DNA of 64,000 bases, taken from assembly GCF_000214035.2 (NCBI RefSeq), contig NZ_AFHG01000052.1:248001-312000 (forward strand), in the 5' to 3' direction. The stretch comes from Methyloversatilis universalis FAM5 (GTDB taxonomy: Bacteria > Pseudomonadota > Gammaproteobacteria > Burkholderiales > Rhodocyclaceae). Below the pieces are notes generated by a model. That model saw only the letters and a program-made list of their open reading frames with translations. It ran no database searches and was not told the origin of the DNA. Position 1 is the first letter of the stretch; each line of letters starts with the position of its first letter. Made by a program: the position numbers and the translations under genes. Shown in pieces: positions 38,148-46,511 of this stretch.

Positions 38148-39323
38148 TCAGATCGCGTAAGTCTTGAGACGCAGCGAAAACTCCTGCAACTGCTTGATGC
38201 CGCTGGATTCCGCACGTGCGCACCAGTCCTGCAGCTGCTTCAGCAGCTGTTCGCTGGAGGCGGTGGAGCGGGCCCACAGCGCCGTCAGTTCCTGACGCAT
38301 GGCATGCACCGTAGCCAGACGGCTGCTGCTCGACAGCATCGATTCCATCTCGGCGTCGTCGCTGGCCGGCTGTGCGTTCTCGCTGCGGGTGAGCCAGCCC
38401 TTGAAGCGCTGGAAGCGTTCGCTGTCAGCCAGCGCCGCGTTGTTGCTGCGCAGCTTCTCGATCTCTTCGTTGTAGATCGAGCGCAGCGACTTCATGTAGC
38501 GCGTCATCACGTCATAGCGATGAGTGATGATGGCTTCCAGGGTCTGGGTATCGACCACGTTGCGCGCTTCGAAACGCGGCTGCGGAATGGTCTTCTTGGC
38601 CTTGGCCAGACCGAGGATTTCCAGGATGCGGATGTACATCCAGCCGATGTCGAATTCGTACCACTTGGACGACAGCTTGGCCGAGGTCGCGAACGAGTGG
38701 TGGTTGTTGTGCAGCTCCTCGCCGCCGATGATGATGCCCCAGGGCACCAGATTGGTCGCCGCGTCGTTGCAGTCGTAGTTGCGGTAGCCGATGTAATGGC
38801 CGAGACCGTTCACCACGCCGGCGGCCCAGATCGGGATCCACGCCATCTGCACCGCCCAGATCGTCAGGCCGATCGGGCCGAACAGAACGACGTTGATGAT
38901 GAGCATCAGGCGGATGCCGAGTGCCGAGCGGCCGGTGTAGAGGTGACGCTCGACCCAGTCATCCGGCGTGCCATGACCGTAACGGCGCATGGTTTCGGCG
39001 TTCTTGGCTTCGGCGCGGTACAGCTCGGCACCTTCCAGCAGCACCTTCTTGATGCCGAGGACCTGCGGGCTGTGCGGGTCTTCCGGCGTTTCACACTTGG
39101 CGTGGTGCTTGCGGTGGATGGCGGCCCATTCCTTGGTGACCATGCCGGTGGTCATCCACAGCCAGAAACGGAAGAAGTGGCTCGGAATGGCATGCAGTTC
39201 GAGCGCGCGGTGCGCCTGGTGGCGATGCAGGTAGATCGTGACCGATGCGATGGTGATGTGGGTGAACACCAGCGCGACGACGATATAGCCCCACCAGGGC
39301 AGGTCGATAAGACCAGTCAGCAT
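38148..39323 (-). CDS. Membrane fatty acid desaturase (delta-9 type)
   Basis: 391 aa. The three His boxes of the di-iron membrane desaturases are intact: YLHRHQAHRALE at residue 33, AIHRKHHAKCETPEDPHSP near 70, and EELHNNHHSFATSAKL near 205. Four membrane segments lie between them. A helical C-terminal extension of about 130 residues (SLRSIYNEEIEKLRSNNAAL onward) goes beyond the catalytic core. It probably introduces a double bond into acyl chains for membrane fluidity, with electrons from a ferredoxin. Monocistronic. Confidence 0.92.
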   Translation of the reverse strand: MLTGLIDLPWWGYIVVALVFTHITIASVTIYLHRHQAHRALELHAIPSHFFRFWLWMTTGMVTKEWAAIHRKHHAKCETPEDPHSPQVLGIKKVLLEGAELYRAEAKNAETMRRYGHGTPDDWVERHLYTGRSALGIRLMLIINVVLFGPIGLTIWAVQMAWIPIWAAGVVNGLGHYIGYRNYDCNDAATNLVPWGIIIGGEELHNNHHSFATSAKLSSKWYEFDIGWMYIRILEILGLAKAKKTIPQPRFEARNVVDTQTLEAIITHRYDVMTRYMKSLRSIYNEEIEKLRSNNAALADSERFQRFKGWLTRSENAQPASDDAEMESMLSSSSRLATVHAMRQELTALWARSTASSEQLLKQLQDWCARAESSGIKQLQEFSLRLKTYAI

Positions 39324-39399
39324 TCAGGACTTTCCTTGATACACGTATTTGAAGATGCGGATTCTACGCGACCTTGGCTAGCGGTCAATTTGCGCAGCG

Positions 39400-40701
39400 T
39401 CAAGTCTTTGCGTCACAAAGTGCAACGTTGTCGGCCGGATTCAGCACACGTATCTCGCGCTGGGGGAAGGGAATTTCAATGTTCTCGGCCCGGAAGCGCC
39501 GCAGGATTTCCAGCTGCACCGCCGAGCGGATGCCCAGCGTGCCGTTTTCCGGGTCGGTGATCCACATGCCCAGTTCCAGGTTGATGCCCGAATCGCCGAA
39601 GGAATGCAGGAAGGCGCGGGGCGCCGGTTCAGGCAGCACCCGCTCGTGCACCCGGGCGCATTCCTCCAGGATGGACAGCGCCCGCTCGACATCGTCCGCA
39701 TAGCCGACCTGCACCGTCACCGCGAGCCTCACCTCGCGGTCGGACAGGCCTTCGTTCTGCACCACCGAGCTGATCAGCGTTTCGTTCGGCACGATGGACT
39801 GCACGCCGGACGGGCTGCGCAGCACGGTGTAGCGGGTGGTGATCTGCTGCACCTGACCGCGGTCGCTGCCGACCGAAATCAGGTCGCCGATGCGGATCGA
39901 GCGGTCGAGCAGGATGATGAAGCCGGACACGTAGTTCGCCATGATCTTCTGCAGGCCGAAACCGAGGCCCACACCGAGCGCGCCGCCGAACACCGACAGC
40001 GCGGTCAGGTCGATGCCGACCAGCGGCAGCGTGATCATCAGCGCCAGGAACATGAGCGCCACCTTGGACAGGCGCGCCAGCACGATGCGCAGATTGCTGT
40101 CCAGCGGCGCCCGCATCAGCTTGCGCTCGACCGAACCGGACAGCCAGATGGCGACAATCAGCGTCACCAGCACCCAGGCGCCGCCCTGCATCAGCGCCCA
40201 CAGCGACAGCTTCTGCTTGCCCAGCGCCACCTGCTGGTGGTCCAGCCAGTCGATCACCTCGGGCAGGATGTCCAGCGCGTGCAGCGCCCAGGCGGTCCAG
40301 ATGGTCAGCCCGATCAGGAATTCGAAGGTGCTCAGCCAGCCGGCCGGCGAGAACACCTGGCGCAGCGCATAGACGGTCATCCGGATCACGCCCATGGCGA
40401 CCAGCATCGCGATCACCAGATGCATGAGCACCGGCGGTTGGTGCAGCGCGCCGTACAGGGCGCGGGCCGCGCTCAGCGTGGCCACGCCGGTCAGCGGGAA
40501 CAGCAGGCGCTGCAGGCCGTCCACGCCCAGTCGCGCGGCTGCACTCAGGCTGTCGTAATCGGTCTTGGCGCGCTGGCGGCGCTTGATCAGCCGGCTCAGC
40601 AGACCGGCCAGCAGCAGGCAGCCGGCGATGACCGCCAGCTCGATGCGTGTGCTGTTCTGGCCCAGCAGCCGCATCAGCGCTTCAAACGAGATTTCCGTCA
40701 T
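39400..40701 (-). CDS. MscS-family mechanosensitive ion channel
   Basis: 433 aa from ATG 40701, overlapping the preceding stop by 4 bp. Five or more membrane helices precede the pore helix GGALGVGLGFGLQKIMANYV, the MscS TM3 signature. The beta domain starts SGFIILLDRSIRIGDLISVG and the cytoplasmic vestibule ends EIPFPQREIRVL. The Gly/Ala packing of the pore is intact. Such channels release solutes on hypo-osmotic shock. Coupled to the PLD-like gene. Confidence 0.93.
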   Translation of the reverse strand: MTEISFEALMRLLGQNSTRIELAVIAGCLLLAGLLSRLIKRRQRAKTDYDSLSAAARLGVDGLQRLLFPLTGVATLSAARALYGALHQPPVLMHLVIAMLVAMGVIRMTVYALRQVFSPAGWLSTFEFLIGLTIWTAWALHALDILPEVIDWLDHQQVALGKQKLSLWALMQGGAWVLVTLIVAIWLSGSVERKLMRAPLDSNLRIVLARLSKVALMFLALMITLPLVGIDLTALSVFGGALGVGLGFGLQKIMANYVSGFIILLDRSIRIGDLISVGSDRGQVQQITTRYTVLRSPSGVQSIVPNETLISSVVQNEGLSDREVRLAVTVQVGYADDVERALSILEECARVHERVLPEPAPRAFLHSFGDSGINLELGMWITDPENGTLGIRSAVQLEILRRFRAENIEIPFPQREIRVLNPADNVALCDAKT

Positions 40702-41300
40702 TGCGCCTGGGCTTCCCCGGCGCGCTCGGCCGCCTGATGCGCCATCACCGCGTCGTTGAAGCTGACCGATTTCGCGCGGTGGCGCTTCCAGTTCTCGAGA
40801 TAGGTCCGCGCAAGCGCGCGGTGGCCGCTCACCACCAGCACGTTCTCCGCGTTCTCGCTCTTGCCGGAGTAGCTGAAGTTGTACGAGCCGGTGAGCACCA
40901 CCGGTTCGCGTCCGTCCGGATCGACCACCATCACCTTGTTGTGTGCGGCGGCGTGGTTGCCGTCCAGCCACACGGTCACGCCGTTGCCGGCCATGCGCGG
41001 TACCGCGCTGCGTTCGTCCTTCAGCACCTTGTCGCGGTCGGCCAGCACTTCCACCTTCACGCCGCGCTCGGCTGCGGCGATCAGGGTTTTCGCGATGTTG
41101 CGGCTGGTCAGCGTATAGGCCTGCACGTAGATCGCCTGGCGCGCGCCATCGATCTGGTCCATCACCAGCCGTTCCACGTCGTCCCAAGGGGCGAAGGCCA
41201 CTTCGACCTTGCCTTCCGCCGGCAGGGTACTGCCGGCACTCAGCGGTGCTGCTGCCAGCAGCAGGGCGGCGAACAGCGCGCCACGCAGATCACTCCTCAC
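40698..41300 (-). CDS. Exported phospholipase D-like nuclease
   Basis: 200 aa from GTG 41300 with GAGGAG about 10 nt upstream. The signal peptide is MRSDLRGALFAALLLAAAPL with a cut near LSAGS. A single HKD motif is seen, AAAHNKVMVVDPDG, with GSYNFSYSGKSENAENVLVV after it, matching the small one-HKD Nuc/EDTA-resistant nuclease family that dimerises. It probably acts on nucleic acid in the periplasm. It lies between the rRNA methyltransferase gene (3-bp gap) and the MscS gene. Confidence 0.9.
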   Translation of the reverse strand: MRSDLRGALFAALLLAAAPLSAGSTLPAEGKVEVAFAPWDDVERLVMDQIDGARQAIYVQAYTLTSRNIAKTLIAAAERGVKVEVLADRDKVLKDERSAVPRMAGNGVTVWLDGNHAAAHNKVMVVDPDGREPVVLTGSYNFSYSGKSENAENVLVVSGHRALARTYLENWKRHRAKSVSFNDAVMAHQAAERAGEAQAQ

Positions 41301-41303
41301 GCA

Positions 41304-42596
41304 TCACTCCTCGTTCTTCTGTTCCTGTTTGCCGTCGGCGGCGCGGCGCTCCAGCACTGCGGCGTAGAAGCCGTCGGTGCCGTGCAGATCGGGCCGCAGC
41401 TCGAGATCGATGCCGGTGTCGAGTTCGATCCGCGCCGCCGCCAGCAGCTCATTGACCGGCACGCGGACGAAATCCGGGTGGCTGGCCAGGAAGTCATCGA
41501 CCACACCGCGGTTCTCTTCGTTCAGCAGGCTGCAGGTGGCGTACACCAGCCGGCCGCCGGCCTTCACCAGACGCGACGCGCCGGCCAGGATGGCGCGCTG
41601 CTTGGCCACCAGTTCGGTCACCGCCTGCGGCGTCTGCCGCCATTTCAGGTCCGGATTGCGGCGCAGCGTGCCCAGGCCGGAGCAGGGCGCATCGACCAGC
41701 ACCCGGTCTATCTTGCCGGCCAGACGCTTCACCTTGGTGTCGGCTTCGCTGTCGATCAGCACCGGATGCACATTGGACAGACCGGAGCGCGCCACCCGCG
41801 GCCGCATCTTGATCAGCCGCTTTTCCGACACGTCGAAGGCGTACAGCCGGCCGGTCGACCGCATCATCGCGCCGATCGCCAGCGTCTTGCCGCCGGCGCC
41901 GGCGCAGAAATCGACCACCATCTCGCCGCGCCGCGGGGCCAGCAGCAGCGCCAGCAGCTGGCTGCCTTCGTCCTGCACCTCGATGATGCCCTTCTCGTAC
42001 AGCGGATTCTTCGACAGCGAGGGCCGCTCGTTCAGGCGCAGCGCCCACGGCGAATAACGGCCCGGCTCGGCGGTGAGGCCGTTGTTCGCCAGCGTGGCCA
42101 TGACGGCCTCGCGATCGGTCTTCATCAGGTTGATGCGCAGGTCCAGCGGCGCCTGCTGGTTCAGCGCGCGCGCCAGTGACAGCAGCGCGGCTTCGTCCAT
42201 CTGCGCCGACAGGCGCTCGATCACCCAGTCCGGCAGGTCGGTGCGCTCGCCCAGCGACAGTTCGTCCGCCTTGCTCTGCGCCAGCGTTTCCAGCCATTCC
42301 GCTTCCTTGCGCGATACCAGCGGCGCCAGCTGCTTGACGCCCAGGCCCTGGATGCGGGCCAGCGCGGCGATCAGCAGCTTGCGCGCGCCGGCATGCTCAC
42401 CGGCGATGGCGCGCAGCCAGCGCAGCCGGCGCAGCACCAGATAGGCGTGCTCGGCGATGAAGGCGCGGTCGCGTGACTGCAGCGCGCGCTGTTCGCGGAA
42501 GTAGGCGGACAGCACGCCATCGGCCGGGTATTCGAAGCGCAGCAGTCGGCCCAGCACGTCGGCGGTGGCATCAATCAGTTTTTCGTTCGGTTTCAT
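41304..42596 (-). CDS. RsmB/NOP-family RNA cytosine C5-methyltransferase
   Basis: 430 aa from ATG 42596. A NusB-like N-terminal region is followed by a Rossmann methyltransferase: SAM motif VVDFCAGAGGKTLAIGAMMR, motif IV RVLVDAPCSGLGTLRRNPDL and catalytic motif VI LVYATCSLLNEENRGVVDDF with both Cys present. C5-methylates cytosine in rRNA or tRNA. Which nucleotide is modified cannot be told; it lacks the exact length of RsmB proper. Overlaps the DUF3108 gene by 4 bp. Confidence 0.9.
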   Translation of the reverse strand: MKPNEKLIDATADVLGRLLRFEYPADGVLSAYFREQRALQSRDRAFIAEHAYLVLRRLRWLRAIAGEHAGARKLLIAALARIQGLGVKQLAPLVSRKEAEWLETLAQSKADELSLGERTDLPDWVIERLSAQMDEAALLSLARALNQQAPLDLRINLMKTDREAVMATLANNGLTAEPGRYSPWALRLNERPSLSKNPLYEKGIIEVQDEGSQLLALLLAPRRGEMVVDFCAGAGGKTLAIGAMMRSTGRLYAFDVSEKRLIKMRPRVARSGLSNVHPVLIDSEADTKVKRLAGKIDRVLVDAPCSGLGTLRRNPDLKWRQTPQAVTELVAKQRAILAGASRLVKAGGRLVYATCSLLNEENRGVVDDFLASHPDFVRVPVNELLAAARIELDTGIDLELRPDLHGTDGFYAAVLERRAADGKQEQKNEE

Positions 42597-43756
42597 CGCA
42601 GGAAGATCGGAAGGTCTGAATCGGGGGCGGGCGCGGCGCCGGAGGGCGACGTGCTGCCTGTGGGGGCGGACGCGGTGGCGGTCAGCGTCCGCTGGTCGTA
42701 TTCGATGCGGCGCACCCGCTGGTCGTACACATCGCCCTTGCGGTCGGTGTAGCGGATGCGCACTGGCAGCCAGCGCAGATCGGGGGCCAGCCACACCTCG
42801 ATCTGGTTGTCACCGGGCGGCGCGCGCATGGCCACCCGCTTCACCAGCAGGCGGCCGAGGCCGGTGTCCAGGCTGCTGCTGTCCTCGTCCGGCACGAACC
42901 AGCGCGGGCTGTAGCGACGGCCGGTGGCCACCGCGAAATCGAAGTTTCCGCCGTACTGGGCACGCCAGATCACTTCCAGCCACAGGCTGGCCATGTCCTG
43001 CGCGCCGGGCGTCAGCGCCTCGTCCGCGGTTTTCGCGCCGCTGCGGAGCATAACCCGACTGCCGGCCCAGTCGAACAGCACCGTTTCGTCCGCCGGCTTG
43101 CCGGAGGACGAGGTCTGGCTGAAACGCTGTGGCCGCAGGCCGTCGTCGGTGACCTCGCCCTCGCTGCGCTGGTCGATGCGCAACGGCTTGAGCAGCGCGG
43201 CCAGACCGGTGGTTTCGGTCACCGTATCCATGCGGTAGCGCTGGCCGTCATGCACCCAGTGGTAGCGGGTTTCACCGATGCGCAGCGCGTCGCCGCGATA
43301 CACGTCGAACTCGAGCTTTGCCTCGCCCGGGAGTACGTCCTGCGGCTTCACCGCCACTGCGTCGTCGACCGGCGGCGGCATGTGGTCTTCGCCGGCCTGG
43401 TCGCGCGCACCGGTGCCGGCGTCGGCCTGCGCGTGCTCGCTCGTGGCCGACGGTTCGGCCGGGCTGACCGGTGTGGCCGGCGCGGTGCTGGCGGAGGGTT
43501 CGCTGACCGGGGGCGCAGGGCGGGGCTGGCGCACCCGCGGCGGGGCCTTCGGCACCGGGCGGGCCGCGGGCGCCGGTGCGGGCTCGGGTGGCGGGGGCGG
43601 CGGCGGAGGGGCGACCAGCGCAGCGTGGATCACCGGTCCATCGTCCGGTTCAGCGCTGTGTTCGATGCCGTGCAGGCCGCCGAACAGCAGCAGGTGCAGC
43701 AGCAGCGACGCGGCCAGCGCGATCGCCAGCCGCGGACGGGACAGCGGCTCAGTCAT
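42593..43756 (-). CDS. DUF3108 protein with N-terminal anchor and Pro-rich spacer
   Basis: 387 aa from ATG 43756 (a GTG two codons upstream is possible). A membrane anchor (LAIALAASLLLHLLLFGGLH) is followed by a long Pro/Ala/Glu spacer (about residues 50-115), a TonB-like architecture. The rest is a DUF3108 beta domain: AKLEFDVYRGDALRIGETRY, ITETTGLAALLKPL-like text and WLPVRIRYTDRKGDVYDQRV. Periplasmic, function unknown. Overlaps purN by 8 bp and the methyltransferase gene by 4 bp, so all three are co-transcribed. Confidence 0.85.
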   Translation of the reverse strand: MTEPLSRPRLAIALAASLLLHLLLFGGLHGIEHSAEPDDGPVIHAALVAPPPPPPPPEPAPAPAARPVPKAPPRVRQPRPAPPVSEPSASTAPATPVSPAEPSATSEHAQADAGTGARDQAGEDHMPPPVDDAVAVKPQDVLPGEAKLEFDVYRGDALRIGETRYHWVHDGQRYRMDTVTETTGLAALLKPLRIDQRSEGEVTDDGLRPQRFSQTSSSGKPADETVLFDWAGSRVMLRSGAKTADEALTPGAQDMASLWLEVIWRAQYGGNFDFAVATGRRYSPRWFVPDEDSSSLDTGLGRLLVKRVAMRAPPGDNQIEVWLAPDLRWLPVRIRYTDRKGDVYDQRVRRIEYDQRTLTATASAPTGSTSPSGAAPAPDSDLPIFLR

Positions 43757-44390
43757 CCGCACCCGGTACGCACAGCGCGGCGTCGCCGGCGGACGCGTCG
43801 CCGGTCAGCACCGCGCGACCGTCGCGCAGGCTGAGCCGGCCGTCCACGAACCAGCGCACCACCTGCGGGTAGAGCACGTGTTCCTGCTTCAGCACGCGGG
43901 CGGCCAGCGTGTTCTCGTCGTCGCCGGCCAGGACCGGCACCGCCGCCTGGGCGATGATGGGACCGCCATCCAGTTCGCCGGTCACGAAGTGCACGGTCAC
44001 GCCGGCCACGCGGCAGCCGGCCTCGATCGCGCGCCGGTGGGTGTGCAGGCCGGTGAAGGCGGGCAGCAGCGACGGGTGGATGTTGATCATGCGGCCGCTG
44101 TAGTGATCGACGAATTCCGGCGTCAGGATGCGCATGAAGCCGGCCAGCACCACCAGATCCGGGGCGTGGCGGTCGATTTCGGCGGCCAGTGCGCGGTCGA
44201 AGTGGGCGCGGTCCGGGTAGTTCCGGTGGTCGACCACCGCGGTGGCGATGCCGCGCTCGCGGGCGTAATCCAGACCGGCGGCGTCCGGCCGGTTGCTGAT
44301 CACCGCACGGATGTCGGCGGCCAGACCGGCCTCGACGATGGAGCGCATATTGCTGCCGCGGCCGGAAATGAGGATGACGACGGATTTCAT
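43749..44390 (-). CDS. purN: Phosphoribosylglycinamide formyltransferase
   Basis: 213 aa, standard length. MKSVVILISGRGSNMRSIVE is the phosphate-binding opening, LAGFMRILTPEFVDHYSGRM and INIHPSLLPAFTGLHTHRRA hold the catalytic Asn/His region, and VTVHFVTGELDGGPIIAQAA the catalytic Asp. It transfers formyl from 10-formyl-tetrahydrofolate to GAR in purine synthesis. Upstream gene of a unit with DUF3108, methyltransferase, PLD and MscS genes. Confidence 0.96.
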   Translation of the reverse strand: MKSVVILISGRGSNMRSIVEAGLAADIRAVISNRPDAAGLDYARERGIATAVVDHRNYPDRAHFDRALAAEIDRHAPDLVVLAGFMRILTPEFVDHYSGRMINIHPSLLPAFTGLHTHRRAIEAGCRVAGVTVHFVTGELDGGPIIAQAAVPVLAGDDENTLAARVLKQEHVLYPQVVRWFVDGRLSLRDGRAVLTGDASAGDAALCVPGADD

Positions 44391-44467
44391 GGGGCGCCGG
44401 CACCGGGCCGGATCGGGTGGATCAAGGCGCGATTATCGCCCAGCCGCCCGGCCGCTGGCGTCCCCGC

Positions 44468-45193
44468 TCAGCGGACCGGCAGGAAGACCGCGGTGGCCAG
44501 CGACTGCAGGATGCGGGTGACCACCCGCCGGTTCTTGTCGGCGACGATGGTCGAGCTCATGTCGAGCCAGCCGATCATCTTGCCGATCTCGCGCTCGAAA
44601 CTGAGGTTGCGTGTGCCGTCGGCGCCGATCTCGTTGGACAGCAACAGCGGATGACCAGCCTCGTCACGCGACTGGGCCAGTTTCCAGGCGGCGATCTCGA
44701 GGTTGCGCGCGCAGTTCGACAGCGACTGCGGATCCAGCTCGTCCATGATGAACAGTTCGCTGCGGTCGCCCCAGGCGGTCTGGATCATGCCGCCCATCCC
44801 GGCGATCAGCGCGGCCACCCGGTCGCCACCGAAGTCGCTGGCGAAGGCCATGCGCATCACTTCGATGCCCCGCCGGCCGTCGAATTCCTTCAGCCGCCAG
44901 TCGTGCTGGGTGGCGAACAGCCGGGCCATCGCCGCTTCGCGGCTGTCCAGCCCTGCACGCCGCCATTCGCGCGGGTTTCGCCGGTACAGCTTGTCGGCCA
45001 GCCGCTCCAGACTGGCGAACACTTCCCGGTGATGAGCCTCCAGAACCCGGTCGATGTCACTTTTAACAATCTGTTTAGGATGCATGGAATCGGCCACTGG
45101 CGCGGGTTTCTGGCCGGTGCCCGAACAGCCCGTGATCAAGTTGGCTATCGCGGCGCAACAGAGCGCGCGCAGAATCGACTTGCAGGCTGTCAT
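44468..45193 (-). CDS. Putative lipoprotein, uncharacterised
   Basis: 241 aa from ATG 45193; an ATG three codons upstream is an alternative. The lipoprotein signal LCCAAIANLITGC places the lipidated Cys at residue 23. The mature part, rich in short helices (VLEAHHREVFASLERLADKL, YRRNPREWRRAG, AAMARLFATQHDWRLKEFDG), contains DELDPQSLSNCARNLEIAAW. It resembles proteobacterial lipoproteins of unknown function that I cannot name. It diverges from the hypothetical gene at 45297. Confidence 0.8.
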   Translation of the reverse strand: MTACKSILRALCCAAIANLITGCSGTGQKPAPVADSMHPKQIVKSDIDRVLEAHHREVFASLERLADKLYRRNPREWRRAGLDSREAAMARLFATQHDWRLKEFDGRRGIEVMRMAFASDFGGDRVAALIAGMGGMIQTAWGDRSELFIMDELDPQSLSNCARNLEIAAWKLAQSRDEAGHPLLLSNEIGADGTRNLSFEREIGKMIGWLDMSSTIVADKNRRVVTRILQSLATAVFLPVR

Positions 45194-45296
45194 AAGGTCC
45201 ATGACCGACAGCGTACGACAACCCGGGCAGTGTGTGGGGCTGCGCCGCAAGGCGGATATCGGCGCCACCCCGGCCTCAGAAGGAATCGAAGCCGCA

Positions 45297-45830
45297 ATGA
45301 AGATGGAACCGCTCGAACGCGTACGCGCACCCGGTGTGAAGGCAGGCAGCCGGCGTTTCGGCCAGCTGCTGCGCACGCTGGCGCGTGTCGATCACGGCGG
45401 CGTGCTCATCTGCGGCGGTCAGGACGTGCAGTGCGACGCGCTGGCGATGGCGCTGGCCCGGCTGCGCGACCAGCCGCTGATGCGGGTCGAACTGGAAGCG
45501 GCCAACGATGCGCCGATCACCTCCGAGCAGTGGCGGCCTTCGCTGCAGCAGGCGCGCGAACACGCGGCGCTGCTCTACCTGCATCTGGGCGAGGGCGCCG
45601 AGGCGGCCTTCGGCCGTGAAGCCAACGCCCGGGCCGGCCTGAAGGCCGAACACCTGCTGGCCGACGTTCAGCGCGCCGGCGTGGTGGTCATCGTGGCCGG
45701 CGCCGAGCGCTACAGCGTGGCGCTGGAGGCCTGCTGGCCGCGCATCAGGCTGCCCGATCTGGCGCGGCTTTCGCGGCCAGCTTCGATTTCACCCAGGCCA
45801 CTGCCAGTGGCGCAAGTGATATCGCGATGA
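45297..45830 (+). CDS. Hypothetical protein, unrecognised
   Basis: 177 aa from ATG 45297 (AGGA 13 nt upstream; ATG 45303 is equally possible). It reads as a compact soluble alpha/beta protein: RFGQLLRTLARVDHGGVLIC, GGQDVQCDALAMALARLRDQ, REHAALLYLHLGEGAEAAFG and RAGVVVIVAGAERYSVALEA. The last 29 residues lie in the 86-bp overlap with the convergent DedA gene and are low in complexity. I recognise no family. The conserved-looking hydrophobic strands suggest a real gene. Confidence 0.6.
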   Translation: MKMEPLERVRAPGVKAGSRRFGQLLRTLARVDHGGVLICGGQDVQCDALAMALARLRDQPLMRVELEAANDAPITSEQWRPSLQQAREHAALLYLHLGEGAEAAFGREANARAGLKAEHLLADVQRAGVVVIVAGAERYSVALEACWPRIRLPDLARLSRPASISPRPLPVAQVISR

Positions 45831-46407
45831 TGGCGAGAATGACCAGGGTCAGGTTCTGCTTGACCCAGGGCTGATTGCCGAGCCAGTAACCCGCCAGCGA
45901 CAGCGACACCACCCAGATCACCGCACCGGTCACGTTGAACAGCGCGAAGCGCGCGTAGCTCATCTGCGCCACCCCGGCCACGAAGGGCGCGAAGGTGCGG
46001 ATGAGCGGCATGAAGCGCGCGATGATGACGGTCTTGCCGCCGTGCTTCTCGTAGAAGGCATGGGTGCGGTCGAAGGCCTCGCGGTTGAAGAAGCGCGAAT
46101 TTTCCCAGCGGAACACCTTGGGGCCGAACCAGGCGCCGATCGAGTAGTTCACCGCGTCTCCCAGCACCGCCGCGATCACCAGCAGCACGATGAGCAGGCC
46201 GATATGCATGCCACCGGCCGCCGCCAGCGCGCCGGCCACGAACAGCAGCGAATCGCCGGGCAGGAAAGGCGTCACCACCAGGCCGGTTTCGCAGAACACG
46301 ATGATGAACAGGATGGCGTACACCCAGGCGCCGTAATGGGCGACCAGCATCGCGAGGTGCTTGTCCAGGTGCAGCATGAGGTCGATGAAGGTGGCGAGCA
46401 GTTCCAT
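45745..46407 (-). CDS. DedA family membrane protein
   Basis: 220 aa. Family features are ETGLVVTPFLPGDSLLFVAG near residue 40, the re-entrant loop and basic motif GGKTVIIARFMPLIRTFAPF, and GAVIWVVSLSLAGYWLG. Five to six membrane segments. DedA proteins are undecaprenyl-phosphate or phospholipid flippases linked to proton motive force and envelope integrity. Diverges from mutL across 104 bp. Confidence 0.94.
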   Translation of the reverse strand: MELLATFIDLMLHLDKHLAMLVAHYGAWVYAILFIIVFCETGLVVTPFLPGDSLLFVAGALAAAGGMHIGLLIVLLVIAAVLGDAVNYSIGAWFGPKVFRWENSRFFNREAFDRTHAFYEKHGGKTVIIARFMPLIRTFAPFVAGVAQMSYARFALFNVTGAVIWVVSLSLAGYWLGNQPWVKQNLTLVILAIIAISLAPLAVAWVKSKLAAKAAPDRAA

Positions 46408-46511
46408 GTCGGGGCCGGCTGAAAACGAGCGGCGATGATAGCGGATGCGTATTGCGGCCCGTAGAATCGCGGTCCGAATCCCGTCCTGCGCGCCCGGTCG
46501 CGCACCCCGTC

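Noticed and set aside
38524-38778. Plus-strand open frame within the desaturase gene
   Set aside because: Antisense shadow with Met/Ser-rich composition and no ribosome site.
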